From Eublepharis macularius (lineage: Eukaryota > Chordata > Lepidosauria > Squamata > Eublepharidae), in assembly GCF_028583425.1 (NCBI RefSeq), contig NC_072790.1, positions 63,450,052 through 63,514,051 on the forward strand: 64,000 nucleotides of DNA, read 5' to 3'. Each line of letters starts with the position of its first letter. Position 1 is the first letter of the stretch. The notes under the pieces are model-generated. The model searched no databases, had not been told where the DNA came from, and was given only the letters and a program-made list of their open reading frames with translations. The position numbers and the translations under genes are program-made. This document shows, piece by piece, positions 48,291-59,159 of the stretch.

Positions 48291-49910
48291 ATGATTTTTT
48301 TCAACATCATTCCCAGCATGATGCAGAAATGGTCCGGAGTGCATGAGAGCGCACATTGGAGGTTTTTGAACTGTTCCCATGACCCCCCCCCCCAGCCAGG
48401 TGAGAAGTGGCAAGGGGCAGAGGCTGGTGAGGGGGATGCCCTGCTCCTGATTTTATGGACAATTGAAGTTCAGGCTCATGAAACTAAAAAAAAAGTACTG
48501 TAGCATCTAGAAATCCATTTGTCAGAAAACATGGCAAATCCTTTGTATCCTATATCTCATATAGGATGCAATTAGTCCGTTATCAAAGTATAATAGATCT
48601 TTTATTTCTGGAATGTGTGCTCTGAGGGAGATGGAGCCAGCAGAGACAGAGAGATTTTATTTGTATATGCGGTATATGTAGTTCCTCCAAAGAGCTCCGG
48701 GAGTGAGGGTACGTTGTTCTCTCTGCCTCCATTGTATCCAGCTGGGAAGTAGGTTAGGTTGGCACTCCAACCATTATAGCACATGAACCACAGAAACAAC
48801 AAATCATCAAAACTGGTTGTTTTCAGCCACTGGAAAGACACTTTGACTGTCAGAGGAGGTTTAGGCAATCCTTTCAATTCTCCCCTTTTAGTACTCCAGG
48901 GTGTGCCCAGCATATGGGAGGTGATCCCCTGAACATGAAGGCAGAGTTTCAGGAAGTGGGGTAGTCTATAATGAAAGAAGGCAGGAAAATCCCAGTTAAC
49001 AAGCTCTATTGCTTATGGTTTTCATTAAGAAAAAGTCCATATCATTTACTTCTGACATATGCTTTGGCCTCTATTGCCCACAAAACAAGGAATCCATTCT
49101 CCTATGTATGTGAAATTTGATGGGCAAGATCTGTTGGGCCAGTGGTACAGTCCCTAAAAAATTCATTGCAATTGTGTAGACAGGAAAGATGTTAGCTGGG
49201 GTTGTCATTTCACTTGAAACCAATGGAAAATGAAAGAATTAATACCCAAAAAGAATGGGATTTGGGGAGCAAAAAATGAAAAGAAAATCAACTAATAATA
49301 TTTGCATACTTATGTCCTAGTATTAATCTGTAGCACCTGAGGTATGTATATCACAAATATACTTGAATATTTGTCCTTTTATTTCTCAGGGCTCATATCC
49401 AGACCTACCTATTTTATTTTTGACTCCTTTACTTAGCAGCTGTTATAACATACAGCAACAAATTCAATGAAATTAATTAGGAACTGTGTCCTTATTTATC
49501 TTAATTTCTTCTCCCTTTTTAAAAATCTACATAAACTGCCACTGTGAAATTTTCTGTCTAGGAGCTAGATCAGGTATTATGTTTTTTAATTAATCTTGCT
49601 TCATTTGCATTCAAATTGCTAATAAGTGGCTTTGAAGCCTAACTAATGTTACAGGCACCTGTTGTATTAATTCGTGCTACATTTTCCTTCATCTTGTTTA
49701 GAGATTATGATAACTAACTTTGAAGTTTTCTCATGTAATCTTTGTGACACCCTTGTGAAGTAGGCCAGGACTGTTCATCCTAGATAGGAAATGGGGGAGA
49801 GCATGGTATGCTTTGACATTGAGAGAATACTGGCCATACCACGTGCAATGCTCTATGTTCATGGTATACTATGCATATTAATGTGTTATTGTTTTTCTTG
49901 TCTCTTTCAG

Positions 49911-50081
49911 ACACACTTTGTGACTCAGTGCCAATTGTGGAGAATACTTACCAGCCTGGTGCAATGCTGGCACAAAATCCAATGCAAAAGTGAACCAAAG
50001 TGTTGTATCAGTAGCACACAACACTATTTTGAAATGGCTGTCAGAAGCAAGGCAGCTCACGAGTCTCACAAGTTGAAATGA
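49911..50081 (+). CDS. MLIP: Probable MLIP terminal coding exon (56 codons + TGA)
   Basis: A strong polypyrimidine tract (gtttttcttgtctctttcag) ends at 49910 and the exon opens in phase 0, compatible with the preceding GAG end. Read in that frame it encodes THFVTQCQLWRILTSLVQCW and runs to HESHKLK and TGA at 50079-50081. AATAAA signals follow at 50182 and 50404. The peptide has five cysteines and does not match the short C-terminal end of mammalian MLIP that I remember, so it may be a lineage-specific tail. The acceptor and polyadenylation context are convincing; the protein sequence itself is not verified. Confidence 0.55.
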   Translation, partial: THFVTQCQLWRILTSLVQCWHKIQCKSEPKCCISSTQHYFEMAVRSKAAHESHKLK

Positions 50082-50436
50082 CCCTGGAAAAGGTCAATCT
50101 TCCAAAGTGTGTGTAAACTGCTAATGTATTTTGCAAAGTAAAAGAGTTGCGTTTGAGAAAGCCACTCCTATTTTGTAAAGGAATAAAGTTGGAATATAGT
50201 GTAGAGCACTTCTTGTGAATCACTATGCAGAATCAGTCTGCGTAAGATCTTTTGTTCCCTCTGAAGGCTGCAGCAATCTGCCAACTGAGAGTTTCTGTCA
50301 TTTTCAACAATATCTCCTTCTCTTCTGTCCCATTTTTTGTTATGCTTTATTTCTGGAAAGTGTGAAAGTTTATTCAAATTTTGTGGCAACTTAGGTTGGT
50401 TCTAATAAAAGCTATTGATACTACTGGTGTTTTTAG
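50082..50436 (+). terminator. Probable MLIP 3' UTR and polyadenylation region
   Basis: AATAAA occurs at 50182-50187 and again at 50404-50409. The second is followed 15-20 bases later by a GT-rich stretch (actggtgttttta, about 50423-50436), the usual arrangement of a mammalian-type cleavage site. The first has a GT-poor downstream region. Use of either would end the transcript about 100-350 bases after the stop. Confidence 0.6.
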
Positions 50437-51718
50437 ATTTTGAATCCTATTTTACAGGCATTTTCAGACAGATTTCTGGCAATAGAGATATTTTCATTAT
50501 TGTATTAATATACACATTACATATGTATGCTGCTCTTTCTCCAATTTTTTTATTCCCAATTTTATCCTAACCTGGATTAGGCTGAGAGAGAATGACTGGC
50601 CCACGTTCATCCAGAGAGCTTCATGGTGGAGGACCCGAATTACCCCGGAAAATCCTTGTCTGATTTTCTAGCCAGGCTGGTTGCCTGCTAATAGCACTTA
50701 ATGCACCATTAGTTTGTGTTACGTAAAAGAGGTCATTGTTGTTAAGACCTTCTCAAATTGTGCACAAAGATGGCTGAAAGCCTATACTAAAATGGAGCAA
50801 GTTTTCTTCCTTCCATACATTATTTATGGAACTTCTTTTTTCCTGACAGTATCAGAAAATTGGTGTGCTGAAATGGAAGAGCCACATTATTCTCCCTAAT
50901 ATGCTTAGCCAGATTTTCCCCTATCCTGTGCTTCAGCTTTCGCCTTGAGAATATTTTATTTCAGCTTTAACTGCTTAAAATTGCTTCTGAGGTTCCAATC
51001 CTCGACCTGTTTTATGAAAGCAGATTCCATTAAAATTGGTGCAATTTCATCTCAAGGAATGCTACTGGCGAGAAAAATATCTCCAGAGAACAAATGGTCA
51101 GGCTTGGAAGGGCTGATGGCTCATGGGAGGGCAGACTTCGGACTGGGCCAGTACTGTGGACAGTGACTGGTTCTTGGTTCAAGTCCAGTAGCACTTTAAA
51201 GACCAAAAAATTTTCAGGTATAAGATTTCAAGAGTCAAAGCTCCATTTAAAGCTTATACCCAGAAAAACATGTTGGTTTTTAAAGTGCTACTGGACTCAA
51301 ATCTTGCTATTCTACTGCAGACCAACACAGCTACATACCTGATTTTTCGTTGAAGTTGCATTCACAGTTATTCATGTTTTCATAGCGACATTGGATTCTT
51401 GTCTCATTACATATGCTGATTTTCTGCTTTTCAAATCCCTGTTCTATCAAGCTAAATACAGTATTGTTATACATTACATCCTTACTTTAAATACTGCACC
51501 CACCTTCTGGCTGGATAAAAACTCTATATAGTTCTACTTTTAAATGTATCTGAAGATGGGAGCTTTGACTCTCAAAAGCTCATATCCTGGAAATCTAGCT
51601 GGTCTTTAAGGTGCTGTTGGACTCAGATCTTGCTCTCCTGTTTTCATGCTCAACATGATTTTCCTCTCATTCAGAGCAATGTAGTTCATTCTCTATGCGT
51701 ATGAAAATGAATGAAATC

Positions 51719-51905
51719 CTGCCCTCAAGTCATAGTTGGCTTATGGTGATCCCCCCTAGTGAGGTTTTCATGGCAAGAGACAGAAATGATTTGCCATTGC
51801 CTCCCTCTGCAACCCTGGTCTCCCATCCAATTACCAACCAATGCTGACCTTGCTTAGTTCTGAGATCTGACAAAATCAGGCTCTCCTGGGCTATCCAGAC
51901 CAGGG
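51719..51905 (-). repeat. 5S rRNA-derived SINE, minus strand
   Basis: The plus strand reads 'ggtctcccatccaattacca' and 'tgcttagttctgagatctga' at about 51818-51870, the complement of 5S rRNA internal-promoter sequence. The body on the other side is 'ccctcaagtcatagttggcttatgg' and 'ggcaagagacagaaatgatttgccattgcct'. It is the opposite orientation of the copy at 38950-39160 and shares its structure. Confidence 0.85.
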
Positions 51906-52398
51906 CATACAAATGAAAGTGATGGTTAAATATAGGGATGCACAATTACCTGTTGGTTCAACTCATATCCTAAGCATGGATAGTGATTGCATGAGCTGAA
52001 GTCCAAGGTGTGTTTATTTTGAATGTGTTTGTTTTCTCATAGCTGCTGGCTCTCCATCACCTCTGTTATATTTGTGACTCCCCATCACCGGCATTGCAAT
52101 CTGGCAGCAGTGCTGCTGTTCCAACTTAAAAGACATATTATTATAATGAAAAAAAATCATATACATTTTGTGCTGAGACTTACTCCTTTGGTGTACCTCG
52201 GTGCTGTAATGGCTTCAAAGCTGTCTGGATCAAGATAAATTCATTCATGCATGTTCTTGCACTGCCTCATGGATATTCTAGTTTATTTCTTTTTGCCCAC
52301 ATCACTTAGGGAATTTTTTTAAAAAAAACTACTTAAAGGGATGCATCTCATCAAGGCTCATCATGCTGGCAAGGCCCTCCCAAGGTCCCACAGCAGCC

Positions 52399-52410
52399 GG
52401 GGGGGGGGGG
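52399..52410. repeat. G homopolymer run
   Basis: A run of 12 G in an otherwise mixed region. It is prone to length error in sequencing and replication. Confidence 0.8.
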
Positions 52411-52731
52411 GTTCCTGCTGCGGGGCCTTGGGAGCAGCAGCTGAAGCCGGAGGACAATGGAACCCCCTGATCTCTTCCCCAATCTCCCTCCCTCAACTGA
52501 TGCCATGGGAAGAGGCACAGGAGAGGAAGCACTGCTACGGCCTGTTGTATTTTTCCAAACAATGGGCTTTATTGCTAGTTGATAAATAATAGCAGTGTAG
52601 TCCAACTGTAAGCATACCTCTTGACTCCCTAAACAAGAGTGAAGTTCCTGGGCCACGCTACAGCAATTTATAAAACTTTTGGGAACTAAACTCAGAGGTG
52701 CTTGGGTGGATTTAATGAATACTTCCAACCC

Positions 52732-54294
52732 GATTTGGTTTCGTTTTCGCGGCCATGTCGGACGCTCCTCTTCGCAGGTCCGAGAGGAGACGTCCGAGCA
52801 GCCTGACCGGGCGGTTGATCTGCAAAGATTAGCCCCCAGGACTCCCAGGGAGGGAGTCAGGGTCTGGGACGCTGCGGGAAGAGCCCTCTGGCAAATCGAG
52901 GCAGGGGGTAAATTGCCCGTTTGTCCCCATGGAGGCCAGCAGACGTGCGCGGCACCTCACGTGCTGCCGGGCCACGGAAAACGGCAAAGAACAGGACTAG
53001 GCGGAAGCCTGTAAGTAAGCGAATCCCTTCTGTTATTACCAGCGTATGCGAAGGAGTGGTGGGATCTGAAGTTAAGAAGACTCGGATTTCTTCCCCTTCG
53101 CTGAGTTTCAGAAGGTTGGCGGTCCCCGCCCCCCTAAAATGGCAGCGAAAAAGCAGAGTCCCACTTTGGGCAAGTCAATTTCAGCTGCCCTGCAGGGAAA
53201 AGCGGAGTCGCTCGAGGAATTGGTGAAAAGGTCGGTCATCGAAGCCATAAAACCCTTTGTTGACAAGCTGAATGAAACAGATCAAAGGGTGGGCTTAATT
53301 GAGAGCGATGTGAAAGCCATTAAGGAAGCAGTGGGGGGGGGCAGAGAAGTCTGCTCGGGAAAATGCGTCACTCATGAGAGCAACGAACAAGGAGCTAAAG
53401 CTGGTGGAAAACCAGCTGATCGGGCTGCAAGTGGAATGAACACAGACTGTTTTGCGTCTCCAGAATGTTAAAGAGGAGGAAAACGAGGATTTAAGGGAGC
53501 TTGCCTCGGAATTATTGGCGTCACCCGCGAGGGCAACTAAGGAAGAGGTGAAAAGCACCATTTTGGAAGTCCGTCGGGCTTCTTCAAAATATGCAATGAA
53601 GCGGCAGCTGCCTCGCGAGATTTTTATTGAGTTTTCATCTAGGAAGGTCTGAGACACTATCCTATTTAACTCATATAATGCGGACTTGGATTTTCTGGGA
53701 AATAAAGTCAAGATACTGAAGGACGTTCCATTTCTAGTTCGGAAAAGAAGATTTAAGTACAAAAAGCTCGCGGCTCTCCTGAGGGAACGAGGGATAAAGT
53801 ATAAATGGCTATTTCCGGAAGGAATTTGGTTTAATTATAAAGATCAAGCCTACAAGATAAACTCAGAGGATCAGCTAAGGGATTTTGTGGACAAAAATCA
53901 AGAATTCGGGCAAGATACCATGCAAAATGAAGAAGACTCGAAGCCTGAAGGGAGGGGGGAGGCAGTGAGCGCAGTGGCTGTAGCTGCTCAGAGAGAACTG
54001 CGTCCGAGGCCCAGGGGGGGGGAAGAAGAAAATTTAATATGGGTTGTATTTTGTATTTTGCAAGGTCAACCACTCCATCATTACTTTATGAAGGTTTAAA
54101 TTTTTAACTATGGCAGTATGAAGGGAAAACACTGTAGTGTAGTGTTTATTGTTTGTATGTAACCTCCCCCCTTTTTCCAGACCTCCTTTCCCTTTTCTTT
54201 CTTCTTTCCCTTTTCCCCTTTCCTAGTACTTTTGTAGTTTTTTTTTGTAGGTTTTTGTTTTAGATATTAAAAATAAAAAAAAATTCAAAAAAAA
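52732..54294 (+). mobile_element. L1-type ORF1-only retroelement (HAL1-like), complete with TSD
   Basis: Flanked by a perfect 18-bp target-site duplication, aatgaatacttccaaccc, at 52714-52731 and 54295-54312. The element is 1563 bp: a CpG-rich 5' UTR (52732-53138), a decayed ORF1 (53139 to about 54099), a short 3' UTR with a pyrimidine tract near 54165-54235, and an A-rich tail (aaaaataaaaaaaaattcaaaaaaaaa). There is no reverse-transcriptase ORF2 between ORF1 and the tail. The layout matches the HAL1 idea known from mammals (L1 derivatives keeping only ORF1), here in a reptile. Confidence 0.85.
53139..54099 (+). pseudogene. L1 ORF1p-like protein, frameshifted
   Basis: ORF1 proteins are RNA-binding chaperones that coat L1 RNA. 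The frame starts at ATG 53139 (MAAKKQSPTLGKSISAALQG) with a heptad-like stretch after residue 30 (NETDQRVGLIESDVKAIKEAV), consistent with a coiled coil. It shifts at the G-run near 53332-53340 into another frame. That frame carries stops at 53437 (TGA) and 53650 (TGA, in place of an expected Arg codon). It then includes LPREIFIEFSSRKV and the well-conserved C-terminal KILKDVPFLVRKRRFKYKKL and KYKWLFPEGIWFNYKDQAYK. The latter two match the ORF1p C-terminal domain family. Two stops and one shift make it non-functional as it stands. Confidence 0.85.
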
Positions 54295-54894
54295 AATGAA
54301 TACTTCCAACCCTTGATGGCAATAGCTTAACCAATAAAATTAAAATAATATACTCCTGGGGCATATGTAAAATAGTTAGATTTAATTTAAACATAATGTG
54401 AGTTTAATGGATATTTAACATGCCTATTCTTTTGTAATGCAAGATTCATAATGCTGCAATCACTATTTCAAGTGGATGCTGAATGCTGGAGTTCCTTTCC
54501 CCTAGCCCTTAGAATTTTGAACAAAAATCTGAAGGTTTTGAGGCTCTAAGTGCTAATCTAAATGTGATGTGGGAGATTTACAATAAATCTATCATTAAAA
54601 ATGCTAAATGCAGTTAACATCTATCAATGGAAGGATATACTGTTGGTGGCGATCCAAGGTTACCATGATATGATTGTTTCAGAAATAAAATGAATTTATT
54701 TTCATGACTGTACATCTCAAATATGATAGTACATACTTTGTGTAGACCCTGTTACAAGTTTGTACCAGGCCCAATGAAAACAATGCTTGGGCCCTGAGTG
54801 GTCAACAGTTACAGCATCTGACAGGCAGTTTAGTTCAAGAAATTGTGCTAGCCACAAGCAAGTGAATTAGCAGCTATCAGCAGCTAATATTTGT

Positions 54895-55100
54895 TCGTTT
54901 AAATATTTATAACTCTTTTTTCTCCCAAACCAGCTTACAGCATTCTTCTTATTTCCTCCAATTTATCCCCATCACAACAACCCTGTGGGGCAGGTTAGAG
55001 TGAGATATGTTACTGACCCAACGTCACCCAACAAGCTTTCATGAGAGTGAGGATTTGAATCTGGATCTAGTCTGGTTCTTTAACCATTACACCATACTGA
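54895..55100 (-). repeat. tRNA-derived SINE, minus strand
   Basis: The + strand shows 'tactgacccaacgtcaccca', 'gtgaggatttgaatctggatc' (complement of a B box) and 'ggttctttaaccattacacca' (complement of an A box). The head therefore lies at the right, near 55098, and the body at the left near 54900. This is typical of lizard tRNA SINEs. Confidence 0.7.
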
Positions 55101-55286
55101 CTTTTATTTTTGTTTTATATTATTCCATTTATATTCCGCTCTCCTTGCAAGAGGACTCTGAGCAGATCACAGGTGGTAATAAAAACAGATAGCATAAGTT
55201 AGATTAAAATACGTCAGTCAGTACAATAAAATCTATATCAGATAGTCACGCCCATATTGCACATCCACCAAACTTCCTAACCATAG

Positions 55287-55499
55287 GGCTATTTTCACAT
55301 GCACCCCAGGAGACTGCACAAACTCATGGCATGAAGCGTCTTCCTAGCACAATCTCCCAGCACGATACCCTTTAATGACTCAATGACGTCAGAAAAAGCG
55401 CCATTAAATGGGATTGTGTTGGGAAATTGCACTAGGAAGACGCTTTTATGCTGTGAGTTTTGCGCGATCTTCCGGGCACATGGCCGTGTGAAAATGGCC
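55287..55499. mobile_element. Palindromic MITE (ggc(t/c)attttcaca ends)
   Basis: Left 'ggctattttcacatgcacccca' and right 'catggccgtgtgaaaatggcc' are inverted. Inner arms also pair: 'aagcgtcttcctagc' against 'actaggaagacgctt', and 'ctttaatga' against 'cattaaatg'. The ends link it to the family at 11306, 23225, 26568 and 28677. Confidence 0.75.
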
Positions 55500-55540
55500 T
55501 AGGTCCTTAACAGTAGGTTATGAAGGAAGGTGTTTGAAAA

Positions 55541-55715
55541 TCTGATGTTGCCTTATACCAAATAAGACCATAGGTCAGTGGTAATTTACTCTGACTGGAA
55601 GGAGCTATCCAGAGGCTCTGAGAAGGGTCTTGGCCAACCTTGACATTCTTTGTCTGGTGCTGGGGACTGACCCTGGGATCCCCTGCATGCAGAGTATATG
55701 CTTTACCAGTTTGCT
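55541..55715 (-). repeat. tRNA-derived SINE, minus strand
   Basis: The + strand reads 'gatgttgccttataccaaat' at the body end and 'ggggactgaccctgggatcc' at the B box, with 'tgcatgcagagtatatgctttaccag' as the complement of the head. It is the same family as 46830-47030. Confidence 0.7.
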
Positions 55716-57639
55716 CAAAACAAGGTTACAGTTACTGTGTTGTTGAAGAGGACTGCAGTTAAAGATTGATTAGAACTACTTGCCTCCCTATTGTGGTAAA
55801 TTGGAAAGAGGGACTGGAGACTGTGTCAATAGGTTCAAGAGACTTATTTTTCTGTAGGTAATACAAAACAGCAATGAAGATAAAATAGTAAAGACCATGC
55901 ACATATAAAACTGGCTGATTTTTATAGGTGTTCCAGCCCTATGGACTTCTTTACATAGTCTTGGGGAAATACTAGTGTTCAACAGTTAACACTTTTTTTG
56001 TCCTCATCATTACAAATGATAAAACTAGTTCTGTGCTTTGTTGCACAGGAGTACCAGTCTTATTCAAAATAAATGTAAACCCTCCTGTGAAAATCAAGGA
56101 TGACGAGAACATTGCGAGAACATGACGATACCTTTGGACTTGCCTTGTACAGAATGCCATTTTTGTCAACTTGAGCCTCTCTTCAATCATATTGAAGGTT
56201 TGCTCAGAAGCAGCAGTTTTGAAACTGTGCAGTGACTGCATTTAGCATGGCAGCCCGATAACCACTGATCATGCAGACTTGATCACTACCATCCTCAGGG
56301 GACCTGCACAGCAGGCAGCAGTCTTTGTTACCTGTGGCTCTTCACAGACAGGACCCTTCCCTTTCTTTTGTTCTCTATTTCCTTAAGGTACCCAACTCGG
56401 TGGCCAGTGAAAACTAAGTCAAATTCATTTCAGGTTCCTAGGCTTCTAGCTCTGTGCCCATCCAAACTAAGAGCTCGAGGCTCTTTCTTTGCCTTGGGAC
56501 TAGCAAAGAAAATTAAGCCCTCAAATCGAGCTCCAGGCCTTCTCCCTCCTGCTTTTGGCCAGTATCTTAGCTACAAGAAAAATAACCAAGAAGCACCTAC
56601 ACAATAAAACCAACAACTCTGAAAAGCCTTATAATCTCTCCTCAAAGGGAAATTGTAGTTTCTCCCTGTCTGGGGCCCGGCCACATACCTGCAAAGAAAT
56701 TAAGAGTTCTCTCACCTCAGGCTCCATACCTGCTCCCTCCTGCTACTGGCCAGGCTGACTGAGGGGCATGGCTCTTGCAGTTGTTAATTCCTTTTGCTCA
56801 TTGAATACAGGCTGACTGGAGCCATTTGCTCTGAACATCAGACTTTATGATAGTAATAATAATATAAAGGGAAAGTAACATGGCTTATGCAAGGTGTTCA
56901 GATACAGTTTGCTGAATCTTCATCAGATTAGGACAGCTAGTGAGCTGAACCACTGAGAATTATTGTTGATAATCTTATTTCTGGTAACATGCTAAGTTAT
57001 TGTGGTTGTATTTAACCCCTCCCCAGAAACACCAAACCTCACAAGTGGTGCTTCTGTGTGAACATATGTAAATGTAGCCCAGTGGTGCTCTGGTTACTAT
57101 AAACCTCAAGCAGATGCACCACACATTATAAGTGTTGAACCCAGGGAATTGCCCCCATCCCCAGTTGGAAGAAGGAGACAGACACGAGGTTTGGAACCAA
57201 GGGCTGCTTTATTAAACACAACATCAACTATTAACTGCAGCAAAGGCAAACTGGTGGTACAGGTCAAGCCACGCGGTCAACCCTGGACTTCCACCTTGAC
57301 CTTTCTGGGCAAGCCTCACTGCCCCAGATGTGATCCATTCTTGGAATGGCTTCAACCCAGCTGGCCAGGCAAAGGGTTCCCCACCCTTCAAGCTCCCAAA
57401 GCCTCAGCCGTACAGCATGAGGGAAGGACTTGTTCCTAGGGTTCCCTGGAGGCGATCTGCCAGGAGGTGGTAGCTGTGAAGTATACCCTCCGCCAATGGC
57501 CAACCCCATTTCCCCACTGATGGGGAATTGCCAAGGGGGTGCTCATCAGTCCATTTCCTATTCACAGACTCTCTCCTATCACTGCAAAGGGGCCAAGCCT
57601 CTGCTTAGGCCCTTGTGCCCCACAGGTGGCCTAGTTCCA

Positions 57640-58166
57640 ACCTGAGCCCTTCCTGCAGATCATCTAAGAAGACATCGTTGCCAGTAACAGACAGGTGTAC
57701 CCCATCTCCTCAATAGAGGTTGGCAAACTCAGCCCGGATCCAAGGGTGTGGTAAGTAAATTCCTAGCCTCTCACTCAACTCTTTCTGTAGTACCCTATTG
57801 GCCCTACGCCTAGCTCATTCCATTACCCTTGGGTCCAGAGCTTCCTGCCATGCTTGGCGCAGAAGCATAGCGGACCAAAATATATGTATTCCAAGCCAGT
57901 GGCTCTTAATCAGCTGCAAATCTGCAATTGCCTGCAGGGACAGGGTCTTGCCCTTAACTAACCCCAGGTCATTACCCCCCAGGTGTATGACCAGTATATC
58001 TGGGGGAGGGCCAATCCTCCTTGAAACAGAAGTGGCAACAAACCTGGCCACCACAGGCCCCGCCAGCCCTGCCACTTGACTGTGGCAAGATCACCCAGCC
58101 CGAGCTGTGACCCGACCGGTGTCCTTCCAGCTTGGCGGGCCACCCAGAACACCATACGGTGTCCAC
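57640..58166 (-). pseudogene. SGNH-hydrolase-like module of the DIRS/Ngaro element
   Basis: SGNH/GDSL hydrolases are small esterases with conserved blocks. Here the minus-strand frames show a GHS-like block I ('HSSGW' region near 58120), the unmistakable block III GPPPDILVIHLGGNDLGL at about 58018-57960, and the block V DGVHLS near 57700 (GDGVHLSVTGND in the third frame). At least one frameshift and a stop just before block V interrupt it. Hydrolase-like ORFs are, as I recall, known from some vertebrate Ngaro/DIRS-type elements; their role is unclear. Confidence 0.7.
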
Positions 58167-58209
58167 AAATCAGTATTCGTCATGTCCCCTGGCAACCCAC
58201 CGCACCTAA

Positions 58210-58940
58210 ATAAGAATCAACTAGTATACATCTTAAAAGCTGGCAGGGGACATATAAAAGATTGAAAGGCAGCCAACTGCCATCTGCTCACATGCTGAAT
58301 GGCATTACCAGTGTGCCCTATAGCCACCACTGTAGAAGGGGCCCCAATATAAAACAAATGGGTGCCGAATTTCACAGCAGTTAGCCCCAACTTATGGAGA
58401 GACTTATCAGTTACAGTCCAAAACTGGTACTGTGTCAATGGTAAATGGTCACTGTACCTAAATAGCAATCCCAGACTGTTCCACCTGGCTTTGACAAACC
58501 TCCAAAGGGCCCTATCAGGGCACAATCTTTCTCTGTACCGGGGTCCAATGTCAAAACAGTCCCCTTCTGCTTCTGGTCTATCTTGGATTGTCTGATCCAG
58601 ATAGACACTTTATCCCCCGTAAACTTGACATCCTGAACTAGCAAAGTGTGGCCCGTTCTGTAACTCTGTGACTGGGCAACCAATTCATACACTCACAGGG
58701 CATCCAAAGAATGCCGTCAATGTGGCCGCATGAAAGAGCTTGCTTTCAAATCCCATACTGCAAACCACTCCCCAAATCGCTCCTAAGCCATTCAGGATTT
58801 CCGGGGAGATGGGCTGTCTTTTCTTCACTGAGGTGTCTACCTCTAGGGTCCAGCCCTCAAGCATCTTACATACCCAAAAATCCCTGGTGGCCTCCGGCAA
58901 CCCATGGGTCTTACTAGTAAAATCTAGAGCTGCCAACTGG
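58210..58940 (-). pseudogene. Tyrosine recombinase of the DIRS/Ngaro element, degraded
   Basis: Fragments of the recombinase core: PEATRDFWVCKMLEGW (about 58900), 'AATLTAFFGC' (about 58710), 'VSIWIRQSKIDQKQKG' (about 58600), and the C-terminal KFGTHLFYIGAPSTVVAIGH with 'VSRWQLAAFQSFI' (about 58375-58245). The HxxR catalytic motif reads H-L-F-Y, so its Arg is lost, and the expected nucleophile Tyr region reads AFQSFI with no Tyr. The enzyme would therefore be dead even without the frame breaks. Confidence 0.78.
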
Positions 58941-59159
58941 CTCCTGATGGGACTTCACCACCAACCAGCATGCAAGTTGGGCCACACAGAACTGTAGTAT
59001 TTCTCTGGGGGGATGGGCCACACCTGCTGAAGACCAGCCTCCCTCTTGAACCCCCAAAACTGTCCTACCACACTATTATATGCTCTCTGAGTTCTGGGGG
59101 TAATGGCAAGCTGGATTGCTCTGGTCACTTCTGCTTTCTAGGCTGCCACAGTTCTTGGA

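Larger units (their letters stand above)
42145..49910. other. MLIP last intron with nested repeats
   Basis: This 7.8-kb intron holds a cctaagag-type MITE split by a SINE (43371-43672), a CR1-type LINE with a hAT inside (43688-44805), a palindromic MITE (45459-45843), a possible cassette exon (46590-46749), a tRNA-SINE on the - strand (46830-47030), and an L2/CR1-type reverse-transcriptase fragment (47786-48290). No clear repeat is visible in 48300-49900 beyond a short SINE-like snatch near 49735-49795. Confidence 0.6.
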
